Positions 55,601 to 63,802 of a DNA stretch of 64,000 nt are shown one piece after another (the first letter of the stretch is position 1; each line of letters opens with the position of its first letter). The translations under genes were made by a program, and so were the position numbers. The DNA comes from Verrucomicrobiota bacterium. GTDB lineage: Bacteria > Verrucomicrobiota > Kiritimatiellia > CAJWTS01. Location of the stretch: NCBI GenBank assembly GCA_027623315.1, contig JAQBYD010000008.1:1-64000 (forward strand), in the 5' to 3' direction. Below the pieces are notes generated by a model. It was not told the origin of the DNA, searched no databases, and worked only from the letters and a program-made list of their open reading frames with translations.

Positions 55601-58197
55601 GGATCCGCAATCTCCGCCAGCATGTCCTCTTCCGTTTCAACCTCACGCGAACTGTCCGGATCTTCCGGCTTCGTTTCGAGTTCGGCTTTGTCGATCTCCG
55701 ATTCGGACGGATCCGTAGCGTTGTCGGTGATCTCCGGAGTTTCCGGGGCGATCTGCTCCTCGACCACGCTGTCGGCACCGGTAAGTCGAATCACGCTGGC
55801 GACGGGCGCTTGCTCTTCATTCCGATCGGGATCGGGCAGCACGATGAACAGCGCGATGAGATGGACCAGGCCCGACGCACACAGAAACGCCATGCGGCGA
55901 TTGGCGCGCAGGTGGCTCAGGATGAGGGCGAGGGCGATGATCAGCACCAGCAGCAGAGGGCGCGCCCACGGCGCGGAGAGCCAACGCACGACGATTGGGG
56001 CCCGCACGACCTCTCCCGGCGGAAGACCGGTGTCGGCGATGTAGCGGAGCGTCACGGTCGCGATGCCGGGTCCCTCGAGGACCACGACGTCGTCGATGAG
56101 CCGCGGCATTTCGCTAAATGGCACGCGCAGCACCAGGTGCACGAGATTCGTCGCGGAGCTTGCCGCGAGCGACGATGGGAGAATCCGGAGCCCGGCGATC
56201 TTGCTGCGCACGGTCAGAGGGGAGCGACCGTCGGGCGAGAGGGCGATCGCAATCCGGTTGCTGATCACGACCGCGCTCTCGCGTCGGCCAAATTCAGCGT
56301 CGGTCATGACGGTTCGGATTTCCGGGGCGGCAACGCGTCCCGTGACCGGAATCATCCATTCGGAGCCTCCCGTTCGAACGCGAACCGTATTCGAGACCGA
56401 CTGGCCCGCCGTCGAGTCGCCGGCGGAGACGATCATGCTGAGTAGCGAGCTCTGGTTGGGCAGAATCGTGCCCTCGGTCGCGTAATCGATGCCGTCGTGA
56501 CGCGAGGGTCCGGCAAGGTCATGCAGGGCTCTATCGGGAAGCGGGGTGTTGATCAGGACGCTGACCGTGGCGGTCACGGTGCTTCCCGGATACAGATCCG
56601 TGACGCTGAACTCCGCCGGCTTGGCCCAGAAGATTGGAGAATCCGTGGCGATCGCACCTGGGTTCCGTACGGCTGCGAGGCTCACGTCGCGTGCGGTGGA
56701 CTGATCTTGTTGCACCGCGGCACGATGGATGGGCGCGCCGGCATGGCGTGCCATGTCGCCGCCGGTTCGTGAAAACGTGATGTTGGCCCCGCGCACGAAG
56801 CGGTGACCGTCGACGGTTCCCGTGGCACGTATCTCCGCTCGATAGACACCTTCGCTCTCCGCCGCGGCGTGACCGAGATAGAGTCCCGCCAGGTGTCCTG
56901 CCTGGATTAGAGATGTGGACGTTGTGCCGTCCGGATTGGCGATGCGACACTGAAGCGAGACGTTCCGGCAAAGCTCCGGCCTCGAGAGGACGTTGGCCCA
57001 GTGCAGCGCGAGCCCGGCCGGTCCGGCGACAACCGGTTGGACGGTATAGATCTCCAGGGATGAGGTCGCGCTGATCTGATAGACAATGCGCCCCTTACCG
57101 CTCATCTGCAGCGTATGTTCACCCGGCGGCAGATGATCAAGCGGGATCGAGACCGATCCGGAATCGCGCGTCATCGCATGCTCGGTGCCGGCGATGCGAA
57201 TCGTGATGTGTCCGTGCACTACCGAGAACTCGATCTGTGCGTTGCGCATGAACGGGTCGATGATCAATGGTTCCGAGTGCTCGCCCAGTAACTCCCGCGA
57301 CGCTTTCAGAAGCGTTGTGGGGCGGTCGATCAGTTGAAAAATCTGTGAAAAAATGCCTCCCAACTCCGCGCTGTCCGGAGCGGAGAAGAAGCGTCCGCCG
57401 GTATCGGTGGCGATTGCACCCAGTAGACGGGCATCCGCCTCGGCGGAGAGTCCGACCGCGTAGACCGGTGCGTTGAGTCCCTTCAGTTTCAGATGGGTGT
57501 CGTCGTACTGAATACGCGGAAAACCATCCGACAGGAACAGGACCGCCTTCTCCCCCTGACGCGTTTCCAGGATTCGCAATGCATCGCGAAACGGCCGGTC
57601 GAAGTTCGTGGCACCGCCGGGAGCGAGCTGTGCAAGGTACGGCGCCAGGTCGTTAACATCCGCCGGAGCGGTGGGGGCCAGCAGGATATTGGAGCGTCTT
57701 GAGAAACCGATGAGTGAGACCGAACGGAATCGACCGCTGTTCCGAGCCAGCGTGAAGAATCGCTGAACCGCCTCGTAGCGCAGGTTGAGAGGGTCGTTTC
57801 TCTTCATGCTGCCGGAGGTGTCAATCGCGATCACGACATCGAGCGAGGGGCCGGACTCGACCCGGTGGCGGCCCAGGGGCATGCTCCCTTGTGGACCGCC
57901 CTCCGTTGTGGTGACGAGTTTCAGGTCGCGCACCCCCGTGATTTCTCGCGACAAGCGTGCAACGGCCCAGTGGTTTGTGCCCTGCGTCACCATCTCGCAA
58001 GACGAGGTGGTGACGAGGTCGCCGTCGACGCTGCGCGAAACGAGCGCCACGGGCTGCACCGGATCAAGGGCAGGAACTTGACGTATGACCCACTCGTCGT
58101 CCGCCGGCAGGACGCCGGCGTAGGTGGCCAGCAGGACGCGCAGCGCGGCCGCGCGCATTGGCGTCATAGCGGGCTTATGGCTGTGAATTCGCAGCAT
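52612..58197 (-). CDS. VWA / membrane / acidic-Pro / DUF4159 / jelly-roll fusion protein
   Basis: An 1861-residue multidomain envelope protein. A signal-like segment covers about residues 14-31. A VWA domain follows, with MIDAS motif DTSGS at 126-130 and FLSDGFPR later. Beta-sandwich regions lead to two membrane helices (PLLLVLIIALALIL near 750 and LCASGLVHLIALFIVL near 775). A 550-residue Glu/Pro/Thr-rich stretch, like a long TonB/TolA spacer, contains a 76-residue tandem duplication. A DUF4159 domain lies at about 1440-1665 (FIFMTGHDPF, KQLSKYLAGGGYMWINDSTD, MGINIVMHFL). A C-terminal jelly-roll, probably carbohydrate-binding, occupies about 1690-1861. It is the last gene of the ExbB-ExbD operon and takes the place of TonB. 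No TonB_C domain is seen. The start at 58197 is the most upstream Met; M11 or M14 are alternatives. Confidence 0.8.
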   Translation of the reverse strand: MLRIHSHKPAMTPMRAAALRVLLATYAGVLPADDEWVIRQVPALDPVQPVALVSRSVDGDLVTTSSCEMVTQGTNHWAVARLSREITGVRDLKLVTTTEGGPQGSMPLGRHRVESGPSLDVVIAIDTSGSMKRNDPLNLRYEAVQRFFTLARNSGRFRSVSLIGFSRRSNILLAPTAPADVNDLAPYLAQLAPGGATNFDRPFRDALRILETRQGEKAVLFLSDGFPRIQYDDTHLKLKGLNAPVYAVGLSAEADARLLGAIATDTGGRFFSAPDSAELGGIFSQIFQLIDRPTTLLKASRELLGEHSEPLIIDPFMRNAQIEFSVVHGHITIRIAGTEHAMTRDSGSVSIPLDHLPPGEHTLQMSGKGRIVYQISATSSLEIYTVQPVVAGPAGLALHWANVLSRPELCRNVSLQCRIANPDGTTSTSLIQAGHLAGLYLGHAAAESEGVYRAEIRATGTVDGHRFVRGANITFSRTGGDMARHAGAPIHRAAVQQDQSTARDVSLAAVRNPGAIATDSPIFWAKPAEFSVTDLYPGSTVTATVSVLINTPLPDRALHDLAGPSRHDGIDYATEGTILPNQSSLLSMIVSAGDSTAGQSVSNTVRVRTGGSEWMIPVTGRVAAPEIRTVMTDAEFGRRESAVVISNRIAIALSPDGRSPLTVRSKIAGLRILPSSLAASSATNLVHLVLRVPFSEMPRLIDDVVVLEGPGIATVTLRYIADTGLPPGEVVRAPIVVRWLSAPWARPLLLVLIIALALILSHLRANRRMAFLCASGLVHLIALFIVLPDPDRNEEQAPVASVIRLTGADSVVEEQIAPETPEITDNATDPSESEIDKAELETKPEDPDSSREVETEEDMLAEIADPEPLPEEDHEVQRPEQETVDLDTPLESVERKTVEETPEVEIRELEQEHARVETMTPEEAVTPQEVTPVTLEAPAPDADAVPIEQPVERSLAQVMTVEPEPTAPVERKHAEQEPETPEEQMAHQHAKIEPILPKEIATPQDVSPTTPEAPSPDADAIPVEQKVERSLVHVMTVETEEPEQVERKHRRDVEPVEPLATPNAATPRTDEQQPDMADVSQPVEHVSPEIAPVNMDPVLTQEKRKSVKRTPSDHVLQITTAVPESVDRKKQASPRITAASAAQRASSPVHERIEPAAVDESQTLAEPSWTPAPVTAPRATPRRTTKPVRREASETTDVASPSQPVVRRSADATAPNTVTNSAMRSEPARVQIARAIPTTSAEVRSSHPKVSVSAPVSTTAAIQPEAKRSVPTARPSIVSVRDVQTPATPATRPRRTVVAPASSTPRVMQGVPRRIKHVSPRATDSTRPLAPSTPSVEGPRPTATLRSSGPTAPAPKQTALINIETVVARTEPAPPPREIPDFMGEMLAPLGATLPPEMRARQRPDLLAPYQPAPWQPPAPELSVASVTPDEILPPAKVALGARKGLIDTAATGGTLPLLKYDGDWDCDDTAMLNLAYQMEQRTGSLLPIGTTTIGLDDERIGELPFIFMTGHDPFRMSEDEVKQLSKYLAGGGYMWINDSTDISDDRFDHAVRRELARVLPDLKWKRIPMTHNLFKGPYDLTRGFKGYAVPPGDKYRLDYLEGLYIGDRLAIVYTRNDYGDGLEINPNTHPLMPSLSDLSPHDMQEGSIRMGINIVMHFLNKGQPPTATMQDKVQSHGDHDDLRASLSTLPPLPFELMTTAPSWAAPDDWGDTLPAVVTAGPDNSLSISFGSPEVKTITRRSKVVALAAVDITLSNNRALLLDVDSQMPGGCRLALAFAVGETGAYVESAPAYIRPGKNSGIVFDLRAKTFKSEVSEWQYNLGLGEATRIHDWHFIIYPQSPSGSVTIQNVRIVQPPVAAP
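55051..55461 (-). repeat. Tandem 76-residue duplication within the VWA-DUF4159 gene
   Basis: The translated spacer repeats with a period of exactly 228 bases. Copy one has EAPAPDADAVPIEQPVERSL and QVMTVE...VERKH; copy two has EAPSPDADAIPVEQKVERSL and HVMTVE...VERKH. Copy two is about 61 residues. The duplication lengthens the presumed periplasm-spanning segment, as expected for a protein whose reach matters. Confidence 0.85.
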
Positions 58198-58218
58198 CCA
58201 GGCTCTGCCATTCGACGA

Positions 58219-58641
58219 TTACTCCCGCTTCTCCACGATCGATTGGGTCAGGCTGAGATCGGAGAGGCCGTGCTTCTTGCACATGTTGATCACGGTCATG
58301 ATTCGTCCGTGATTCGCGCTCGAGTCGCCGCGGATCTCGACGTACGACGAATCCGCCGCACGGTAGTTCTGTAGTTCATGGTCCAGTTGCTCGAGTGACA
58401 GGATGGCGTTGTTGACGACCAGGATCCCGCCTTGCCGGACATTGATGACCATGCGGCTGTTGTCGCGCGTGATGATGGTGCCTTCTGATCCTTCGGGCAA
58501 CTTGACCTCGACATCGCGTTCTTCGGAGTAAAACGTCGTCGCGACCAGAAAGAAGATGATCAGGATGAAAATAATGTCGATCAGCGGGGTCTGCGGGACC
58601 TCGAAAGACTCCTCGCTCTGCCAGCGACTGCGGTCGGACAT
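58219..58641 (-). CDS. ExbD/TolR family protein (third set)
   Basis: A 140-residue protein with the conserved Asp in its membrane helix (QTPLIDIIFILIIFFLVATT) and a full periplasmic ExbD domain (YVEIRGDSSANHGRIMTVIN). It lies between ExbB and the VWA-DUF4159 fusion on the minus strand, with short spacers, and should be the stator partner of both. Confidence 0.92.
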   Translation of the reverse strand: MSDRSRWQSEESFEVPQTPLIDIIFILIIFFLVATTFYSEERDVEVKLPEGSEGTIITRDNSRMVINVRQGGILVVNNAILSLEQLDHELQNYRAADSSYVEIRGDSSANHGRIMTVINMCKKHGLSDLSLTQSIVEKRE

Positions 58642-58684
58642 ATCACACCATTTTCCCCGTGCGCCCTGCGATTCGAAGCGGATT

Positions 58685-59422
58685 CTAATGGTCAGGCGGA
58701 ATGATCAGGTTCTGCTTGGCCAGGATCTCGCAACGCCGTATGAGGTTGTCGATTCTGCCCGTGAAGTAATGATAGGAGAGGAGCATCGGTATCGCCACGA
58801 TCAGACCGAAGCAGGTCGTCAGCAGCGCTTTGGAGATTCCGCCCGCGAGGGCGCCGGGATCGCCCAACGCGCCCTGTTCGGCGACGACGCTGAAGGCCTC
58901 GATAATGCCGGCGACGGTGCCCAGGAGGCCGAGTAACGGCGCCGTGTTGGCGATAATCCCGATGGGTCTCGTCGATCGCTTCAATTGCCAGATCGACTCA
59001 TCCACGATTTCCTCGATGGCTGTCGCGATCTGATCGTGGGATTCGCGTCGCCAGCGATAACCAGCCGCCAGGATAAGGTTCACGCGGGATGTCTCATCGC
59101 TGTCCACGATTTGTTTGATCTCCTCGGAAGACATTCCATCGACGAGGCGCTTCTCCGTCTCGGCGGGCAGTATGACGGATCTGCGCGTGACGTATGAGAC
59201 CTCGAAGATGAATCCGAGTCCAACCGCGGATGCCAGTAGGATGACGTACATGACGCTTCCGCCCCGCTGAAGCGTGTCCCACGCGCTGCCGCTGAGCATT
59301 CCCGAGGCGTCGTCCGTCTCACCGGCGAACGCGACGTACGCGATCGTGCACAGCGCTGCGACGACCAGGTAGAGGATGGGTTGCTGCAATCCGGCACGAC
59401 GGGTTCTGCGTGAGCGTGACAT
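58685..59422 (-). CDS. MotA/TolQ/ExbB proton-channel protein (third set)
   Basis: A 245-residue channel subunit. The ATG at 59422 overlaps the TAA of the TPR gene (TAATG), so translation is coupled; the longer track ORF is not needed. A first hydrophobic stretch (ILYLVVAALCTIAYVAFAG) may be a signal anchor, followed by helix 1 (VMYVILLASAVGLGFIFEV). The core helices are GIIANTAPLLGLLGTVAGII and ALLTTCFGLIVAIPMLLSYHYF. It sits in the order TPR, ExbB, ExbD, VWA-DUF4159. Confidence 0.92.
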   Translation of the reverse strand: MSRSRRTRRAGLQQPILYLVVAALCTIAYVAFAGETDDASGMLSGSAWDTLQRGGSVMYVILLASAVGLGFIFEVSYVTRRSVILPAETEKRLVDGMSSEEIKQIVDSDETSRVNLILAAGYRWRRESHDQIATAIEEIVDESIWQLKRSTRPIGIIANTAPLLGLLGTVAGIIEAFSVVAEQGALGDPGALAGGISKALLTTCFGLIVAIPMLLSYHYFTGRIDNLIRRCEILAKQNLIIPPDH

Positions 59423-62301
59423 TAGATTCCGGTTTCGTCGAGAGCCTGTGCAGCCTTCGTGGTCCAATCCGAGCCCGCGTAGTTATTCTGCAGTTTCTTC
59501 AAGTAGATTGCGGCGCGACGCGACGCCTTGCCCTCCGCCCGCACGAAAGCCTCAACGGCATGGTACAGCGCCTTGGGCGACAAGTCGCCGTAGTCGTACA
59601 GCAGTTCGACGCGGAGGAACTGCTTGGCGGCCTCGACGTAGTTCTTGTCCTCGTAGTACGTCGTCGCGATGTTGAACTGGGCGCGCGCGGCCTCGATGGT
59701 GTCGGTGCGCTTCATCGTGTCCTGGAAGTGGCCGCGTGCTTCCTCGAAGATGCGAACCGCTTTCTTTGCCAGTCCAAGTCGGAACGAGACCAGGAAGCGG
59801 CGCTCGGAGTCGGGGAATCGTGTCTCGAGGCGTTCGCATACAGCGATGACCTCCTGCCACTTGGCCGCTTGTACGAGCGCCTCGCTATACTGATGCAGAA
59901 GTTCTTCACCGGCGTCATCACCTTCACTCTCGACGCGGGCGGACAGGATAGACATCGCGCTGTCGTGATCGCCGGATTTCTGATGCAGTTCTGCGGCGCG
60001 CAGCGCGGCGTCGAGGGTGTATCGACCCTTCGGGAAACGCTCGAGCAGGGATGCAAAGTGCGCGGCGCCGGCCTTCGCGTTGTCGCGGTGCCTTTCGCAC
60101 CATGCGAGCATGTAGAGTGCGCGTTCGCCCCGTTCGGATTTCAGGTCGGCGAGCCGGGCAAAGAAGGGTTGAGCCGCGGCGTAGTCTTCGCGTAGGTACG
60201 CGATCTCGCCCCGCTGCAGTATGGAATCCGCGGCCATCTCTGATACGGCGGGGTCGTCTCCGAGCCCGGCAAAGATGGCGTCCGCTTCCTTCATCTTCTT
60301 CTGCTTCAGAAGGGACCACGCGAGCCCGTACTGCACCGTGGCGAGCAGTTCCGGCGCGGGTTTCGTGGCCAGGGCGCGCTCGTAGGCATCCACGGCGGAG
60401 TCCAGCACGCCCTGATCGAAATAGTGCTCGGCGAGTTTTACGAGGACTTGTGAACCAAACTGTCCGTCCGGGAAACGCTCTGGGTATGCCTTCAGGTGGG
60501 GCACGGCCTTGGCGGGCGGGTACAGAGAGCCAAGGCGATAATAGGCTTTGTCGATGAACTCGTCTTTTGCCGTCGATGTAATACGCTGCTCGTACGCGGC
60601 CGTGGCTTGCTCGGGCGTACCGGCTTCTTCGAAGGCGCGCCCGGTCATGTATGCCGCTTCAGACGCGTACTCGCTTTCACGTTTTGCGAGGTTCGCGAAA
60701 TGCTTCGCGGCCGCTTCAAAGTGCTTGCGGTCGAAAGCAACCCAACCGGCGCGATACAGCACGCGAGGTTGCGGCTCGTCGCTCTTGAGTAATTCGGCGA
60801 GATGCTTTTCACTACGGTCGAGTTCCCCAAGCCGATAGGCATACTCGCCAAGCGCAAACAAAATGTGCTCCCGCAGCTCAGCATCCATGCCGTCCTTCAA
60901 GCATCCTTCGAGAGTGCTGACCGCGGTCTTGAGATCGTCCTGCTGGGCGAGTTGGATGCCGAGCGCGTGGCAGGCACGTGCGCTGAACTCGCCAGTCGGA
61001 AAGGTCTCGAGTTGGCTCCTGAATGCCTTGATCGCGTCCACGGGTCGGCCTGCGGCGGCCAGCGCCTGCGCGTAGCTGTAGTGGGCCGTCTCGCGCTGGC
61101 GGGCCGGTAGGGCATCCACGTTCATGACCGCTTCGAGCGACGGGATCGCCTCCTTGTAGTTCTTTAGTTCGAATTGGGATACGCCGAGCCAGAACCGTGC
61201 GTCCAGCGCTTCGGCGCTCTTGGGGTATCCTTTCAGAAGTCTCTCGAGGGCGGCGGCGGCGGCGGCGTACTGCTTGAGTTCATAGCGGGCGATACCGGCG
61301 TTATAGAGAGCGGATGGAGCCATCGCCGATGCCGCATGCGCGTCCGCGAACGCAAGGAATGTCTTGGCCGCCGATTCGCGGTCACCGCTGCGGTATCGCG
61401 TCCATGCGAGGCGAAGCTTGGCTTCCTCGCCCGATCCGGCGTCGGCACTGAGAGGAGTGAGAAGCGTCTCGGCTTTCTTGTACTGCTTCGTCGCCGTCAG
61501 CGCGTCGGAGAGCAGTAGCGTCGCCTTCGTGCGCTCCGGATAATCCGGATGTTTCTCAATCAATTCGGTCAATGGGGCGATCGCCGCGGCGTGTTGCGCA
61601 CGCTCGATTTGTGTCCACCCCAGCGAGAAAAGTGCGTCGGCGCGATGCTTGGATTCGGGAAACTGCTCGAGGAATGCGGCGTAGTGCGGAACGGCCTGAT
61701 CGTATTTCTTCAATTGCAGCAGGCACTCGCCCGCTCCGACGTAGGCTTCCTCCTGGATCTCCTTGCGCGTTGATTTTGCGGCGGTCGTAAACGCGGCGAG
61801 GGCGGGGGCGTAGTTCTTTAGTTCGAGATGGCATCGGCCCAGGTTGTAGCCGGCAAGTTCGGCGTCGGGTAGCTTGGGGTGCTGCTTCAGGGCGACGCTG
61901 TACGCGGCTGCGGCTTCCTTCAATTGCCCGAGACGGAAGCGGCATTCCGCGGCACGGTAATGAGCCGTGCCTGCCGAGGCCTCGGTCGCGTGGTCCTTGA
62001 TGTAGATCGCGTACTCCTCCAGCGCCGACTCGTAGTCCTTCTGGATGAAGAGTCCCTCGGCAAAGTTGAACTGGTCTTCGGCCGGCCCGCCGCGCAAGGA
62101 GGTCGCAACCATCACGATGGCGAGCGTCAGACTCGCGAGAGTCCGATAGCATCCACCCCGAAGGGCGGGGCGATCGCGGCGGATCACCGGTGCGAAGATG
62201 TCTGTTGTGGGCCTGTTTTTCACAAATGTCGGCGTCTGACGCGGCGGAGTCTTTCGACTGGCGCTGACGGCTGACGGATAAGCAGATTTCGTGCTGGGCA
62301 T
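59422..62301 (-). CDS. Secreted TPR-repeat protein
   Basis: About 959 residues from the ATG at 62301. A GTG at 62187 would begin closer to the signal-like helix (TLASLTLAIVMVATSLRGGPA), so the start is uncertain; neither has a clear ribosome binding site. From there on it is a continuous TPR solenoid: QKDYESALEEYAIYIKDHA, LKNYAPALAAFTTAAKS, KGYPKSAEALDARFWLG, KNYVEAAKQFLRVELLYDYG. No enzyme motif is seen. As first gene of the minus-strand ExbB/ExbD operon it parallels the TPR genes before the plus-strand ExbB. It probably is a periplasmic scaffold or assembly partner, similar to the YbgF/CpoB role beside TolQR but much longer. Confidence 0.78.
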   Translation of the reverse strand: MPSTKSAYPSAVSASRKTPPRQTPTFVKNRPTTDIFAPVIRRDRPALRGGCYRTLASLTLAIVMVATSLRGGPAEDQFNFAEGLFIQKDYESALEEYAIYIKDHATEASAGTAHYRAAECRFRLGQLKEAAAAYSVALKQHPKLPDAELAGYNLGRCHLELKNYAPALAAFTTAAKSTRKEIQEEAYVGAGECLLQLKKYDQAVPHYAAFLEQFPESKHRADALFSLGWTQIERAQHAAAIAPLTELIEKHPDYPERTKATLLLSDALTATKQYKKAETLLTPLSADAGSGEEAKLRLAWTRYRSGDRESAAKTFLAFADAHAASAMAPSALYNAGIARYELKQYAAAAAALERLLKGYPKSAEALDARFWLGVSQFELKNYKEAIPSLEAVMNVDALPARQRETAHYSYAQALAAAGRPVDAIKAFRSQLETFPTGEFSARACHALGIQLAQQDDLKTAVSTLEGCLKDGMDAELREHILFALGEYAYRLGELDRSEKHLAELLKSDEPQPRVLYRAGWVAFDRKHFEAAAKHFANLAKRESEYASEAAYMTGRAFEEAGTPEQATAAYEQRITSTAKDEFIDKAYYRLGSLYPPAKAVPHLKAYPERFPDGQFGSQVLVKLAEHYFDQGVLDSAVDAYERALATKPAPELLATVQYGLAWSLLKQKKMKEADAIFAGLGDDPAVSEMAADSILQRGEIAYLREDYAAAQPFFARLADLKSERGERALYMLAWCERHRDNAKAGAAHFASLLERFPKGRYTLDAALRAAELHQKSGDHDSAMSILSARVESEGDDAGEELLHQYSEALVQAAKWQEVIAVCERLETRFPDSERRFLVSFRLGLAKKAVRIFEEARGHFQDTMKRTDTIEAARAQFNIATTYYEDKNYVEAAKQFLRVELLYDYGDLSPKALYHAVEAFVRAEGKASRRAAIYLKKLQNNYAGSDWTTKAAQALDETGI

Positions 62302-62389
62302 CGGGACTGTAGGCGGAAAAGAGGCAGAATAGATGCGAATTATGAGAGGGCGCGGGCGCGATGTCAATCAGGCCATTAGAACGGAATTC

Positions 62390-62958
62390 CGCCGCTAGGA
62401 TACAGGTGTACACAGGCTGCCGCGGCCACCAGAACGCACGGACCTTCTTCAAGCGAATCTTTTCGCCTGGACGGGGCCGCTCGAACGCGCCAGGGCGCTT
62501 CCTTGGACGTGGCTGAAAATCCGGTATTTTCAGGGCTCGTTCGGGCATGCCTTCGACGAGCACGATCTTCCCGCGGACCGTTCTGGTCTCTCCCGGTTCG
62601 AGCAGAGGTATGGAACCGAGAGAATGGATGCAGTGGTGATCGTCCTCGTTGTGAAAGATCTCGCAGACCCTCTCCCAGTTCGTTCCGATCGTGAAGCGCC
62701 TGTCTTCGCTGGTTCGCAGGATGGCCCGGGCAAGGGAAGTTGTCCAGATTGTGAAATGGGAGATCGGTGAGGTCCGTGACCGTAAAGCGCATGTCGAGTC
62801 CATGTTCCGACGGCGTGATCTGTATGCGGTAGCGAATTCCCTGGATGAACTCTATACCCAGTTGTTTGGACAAGGCGTCACTGCGGATGACCGAAGGGTC
62901 CTCCACCATCCGTCGCTCCCAGCCGTCGCCGGCCGGAGAAAGCTGAAGGTTGTTACCG
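62390..62958 (-). pseudogene. Remnant of an unrecognised protein gene with internal deletion
   Basis: Two minus-strand reading frames look like parts of one protein. The upper part reads LSPAGDGWERR, DPSVIRSDALSKQLGIEFIQ, SEHGLDMRFTVTDLTDLPFH. Near 62718-62731 the sense switches to another frame reading ARAILRTSEDRRFTIGTN, WERVCEIFHNEDDHHCIHSL and LEPGETRTVRGKIVLVEG. Both have coherent codon use and hydrophobic patterning. An internal deletion with loss of frame fits best. I cannot name the family. No start or ribosome binding site is visible. Confidence 0.5.
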
Positions 62959-62959
62959 T

Positions 62960-63121
62960 ATCGCGCACCGCGCCGCCAGCGAGTTGAAGATCCTCACGGA
63001 GCCCGAAAAGATGGCACATCCGGATCTGAACGCGCCCGGTGAGGAAGGGCACCTACGGCTCGAGATTCCGGTGCGGCATCCGGATGTCGAGATTCCGGTG
63101 ATCGAACTCCTGCTGAAGTAG
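62960..63121 (+). pseudogene. C-terminal gene fragment
   Basis: A plus-strand open frame of about 54 codons ends at a TAG (63119-63121). It reads ASELKILTEPEKMAHPDLN and HLRLEIPVRHPDVEIPVIEL, with plausible beta-strand patterning. There is no start signal, and it abuts the minus-strand remnant head-on near 62958. It looks like the surviving 3' end of a gene whose body was lost. I cannot name the family. Confidence 0.35.
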
Positions 63122-63138
63122 TCGCCGCGACGAAGATC

Positions 63139-63615
63139 CTACCAGCTGATTTCCCAGGTTGCGTTCAGCTTGGTGGTCAAATCGCGCGTGCGCCGCGCGA
63201 GCACTTCACCCACGCCGAGCAGGAGTTGGCACCCCAGGAGAGGGTGGGCGTTCAGGAACTCCTCGAGCTTGGTTCGCGAGATCTGCCATGTGCGGGCGTT
63301 GACGTGGGCCACGACCATCGCGCTCGCCTGCTGGGGGTCGAAGATGTTGATTTCTCCGAACCACTCGCCGTCGCGAATAGTGCCCAAGGGGGCTTCTCCG
63401 TCGTTGATCTTGTGTACAGCGTTAAGCCGGCCCTGGAGCAAAAGGTAGAGAGACTCCTGCGGCTGGCCTTCACCGATGACCGTCCTCCCGGCCCCGAATT
63501 CGCGAAATTCACCATAGCCGGTGAGTTCACGACGATCCGCTTCGTCGAATCCTGCGAGAAGCGAGCACTCGGGAAGTACCTCGGCCATGGGCGTCTCGTC
63601 CATGTAGAACAGCAT
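63139..63615 (-). CDS. Cyclic-nucleotide-binding-fold (CRP/EPAC-type) protein
   Basis: A 158-residue single-domain protein starting MLFYMDETPMAEV (ATG at 63615). It has the cNMP-binding beta-roll: GRTVIGEGQPQESLYLLLQG, the GTIRDGEWFGEINIF hinge motif and a C-terminal helix pair. The phosphate-binding cassette usually reads GE(I/L)-x-RSA with Arg; here the corresponding part is FDPQQASAMVVA without an Arg. Binding of cAMP or cGMP is therefore doubtful. No DNA-binding domain follows. Possibly a regulatory subunit or degenerate sensor. Confidence 0.78.
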   Translation of the reverse strand: MLFYMDETPMAEVLPECSLLAGFDEADRRELTGYGEFREFGAGRTVIGEGQPQESLYLLLQGRLNAVHKINDGEAPLGTIRDGEWFGEINIFDPQQASAMVVAHVNARTWQISRTKLEEFLNAHPLLGCQLLLGVGEVLARRTRDLTTKLNATWEISW

Positions 63616-63646
63616 AGCGCGAGCGCGGTGCGGTCTGCAAGTCCCG

Positions 63647-63802
63647 CGATTCCTTCGCACGGTAGTTGTCGACGATCACGGCGTGTTGCGTGAGAGCCTG
63701 GGCGGGTTTCTCAGTGGTCACTCGGGCATCGAGATCGTGGCCTCCCTCGCGAATGGGCGAGAACTTCTGGAACCAGAAGCCTTGTCGAGTGCTATGGCTT
63801 GA
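63647..63802 (+). pseudogene. N-terminal fragment of a NarL-type response-regulator receiver
   Basis: The plus strand reads LRTVVVDDHGVLRESLGGFL, then SGIEIVASLANGRELLEPE, then stops at a TGA. This matches the first half of a NarL/FixJ-type receiver (acidic pair DD, helix 1, strand 2). The phosphate-accepting Asp strand and the output domain are absent. Its end overlaps the end of the minus-strand oxidoreductase, so a rearrangement cut it. No start codon is evident. Confidence 0.5.

Noticed and set aside
54943-56445. 500-codon plus-strand ORF opposite the VWA-DUF4159 gene
   Set aside because: It is antisense to the low-complexity Glu/Pro-rich spacer, which naturally gives long open frames; composition is Leu/Arg/Gly-biased without domains.
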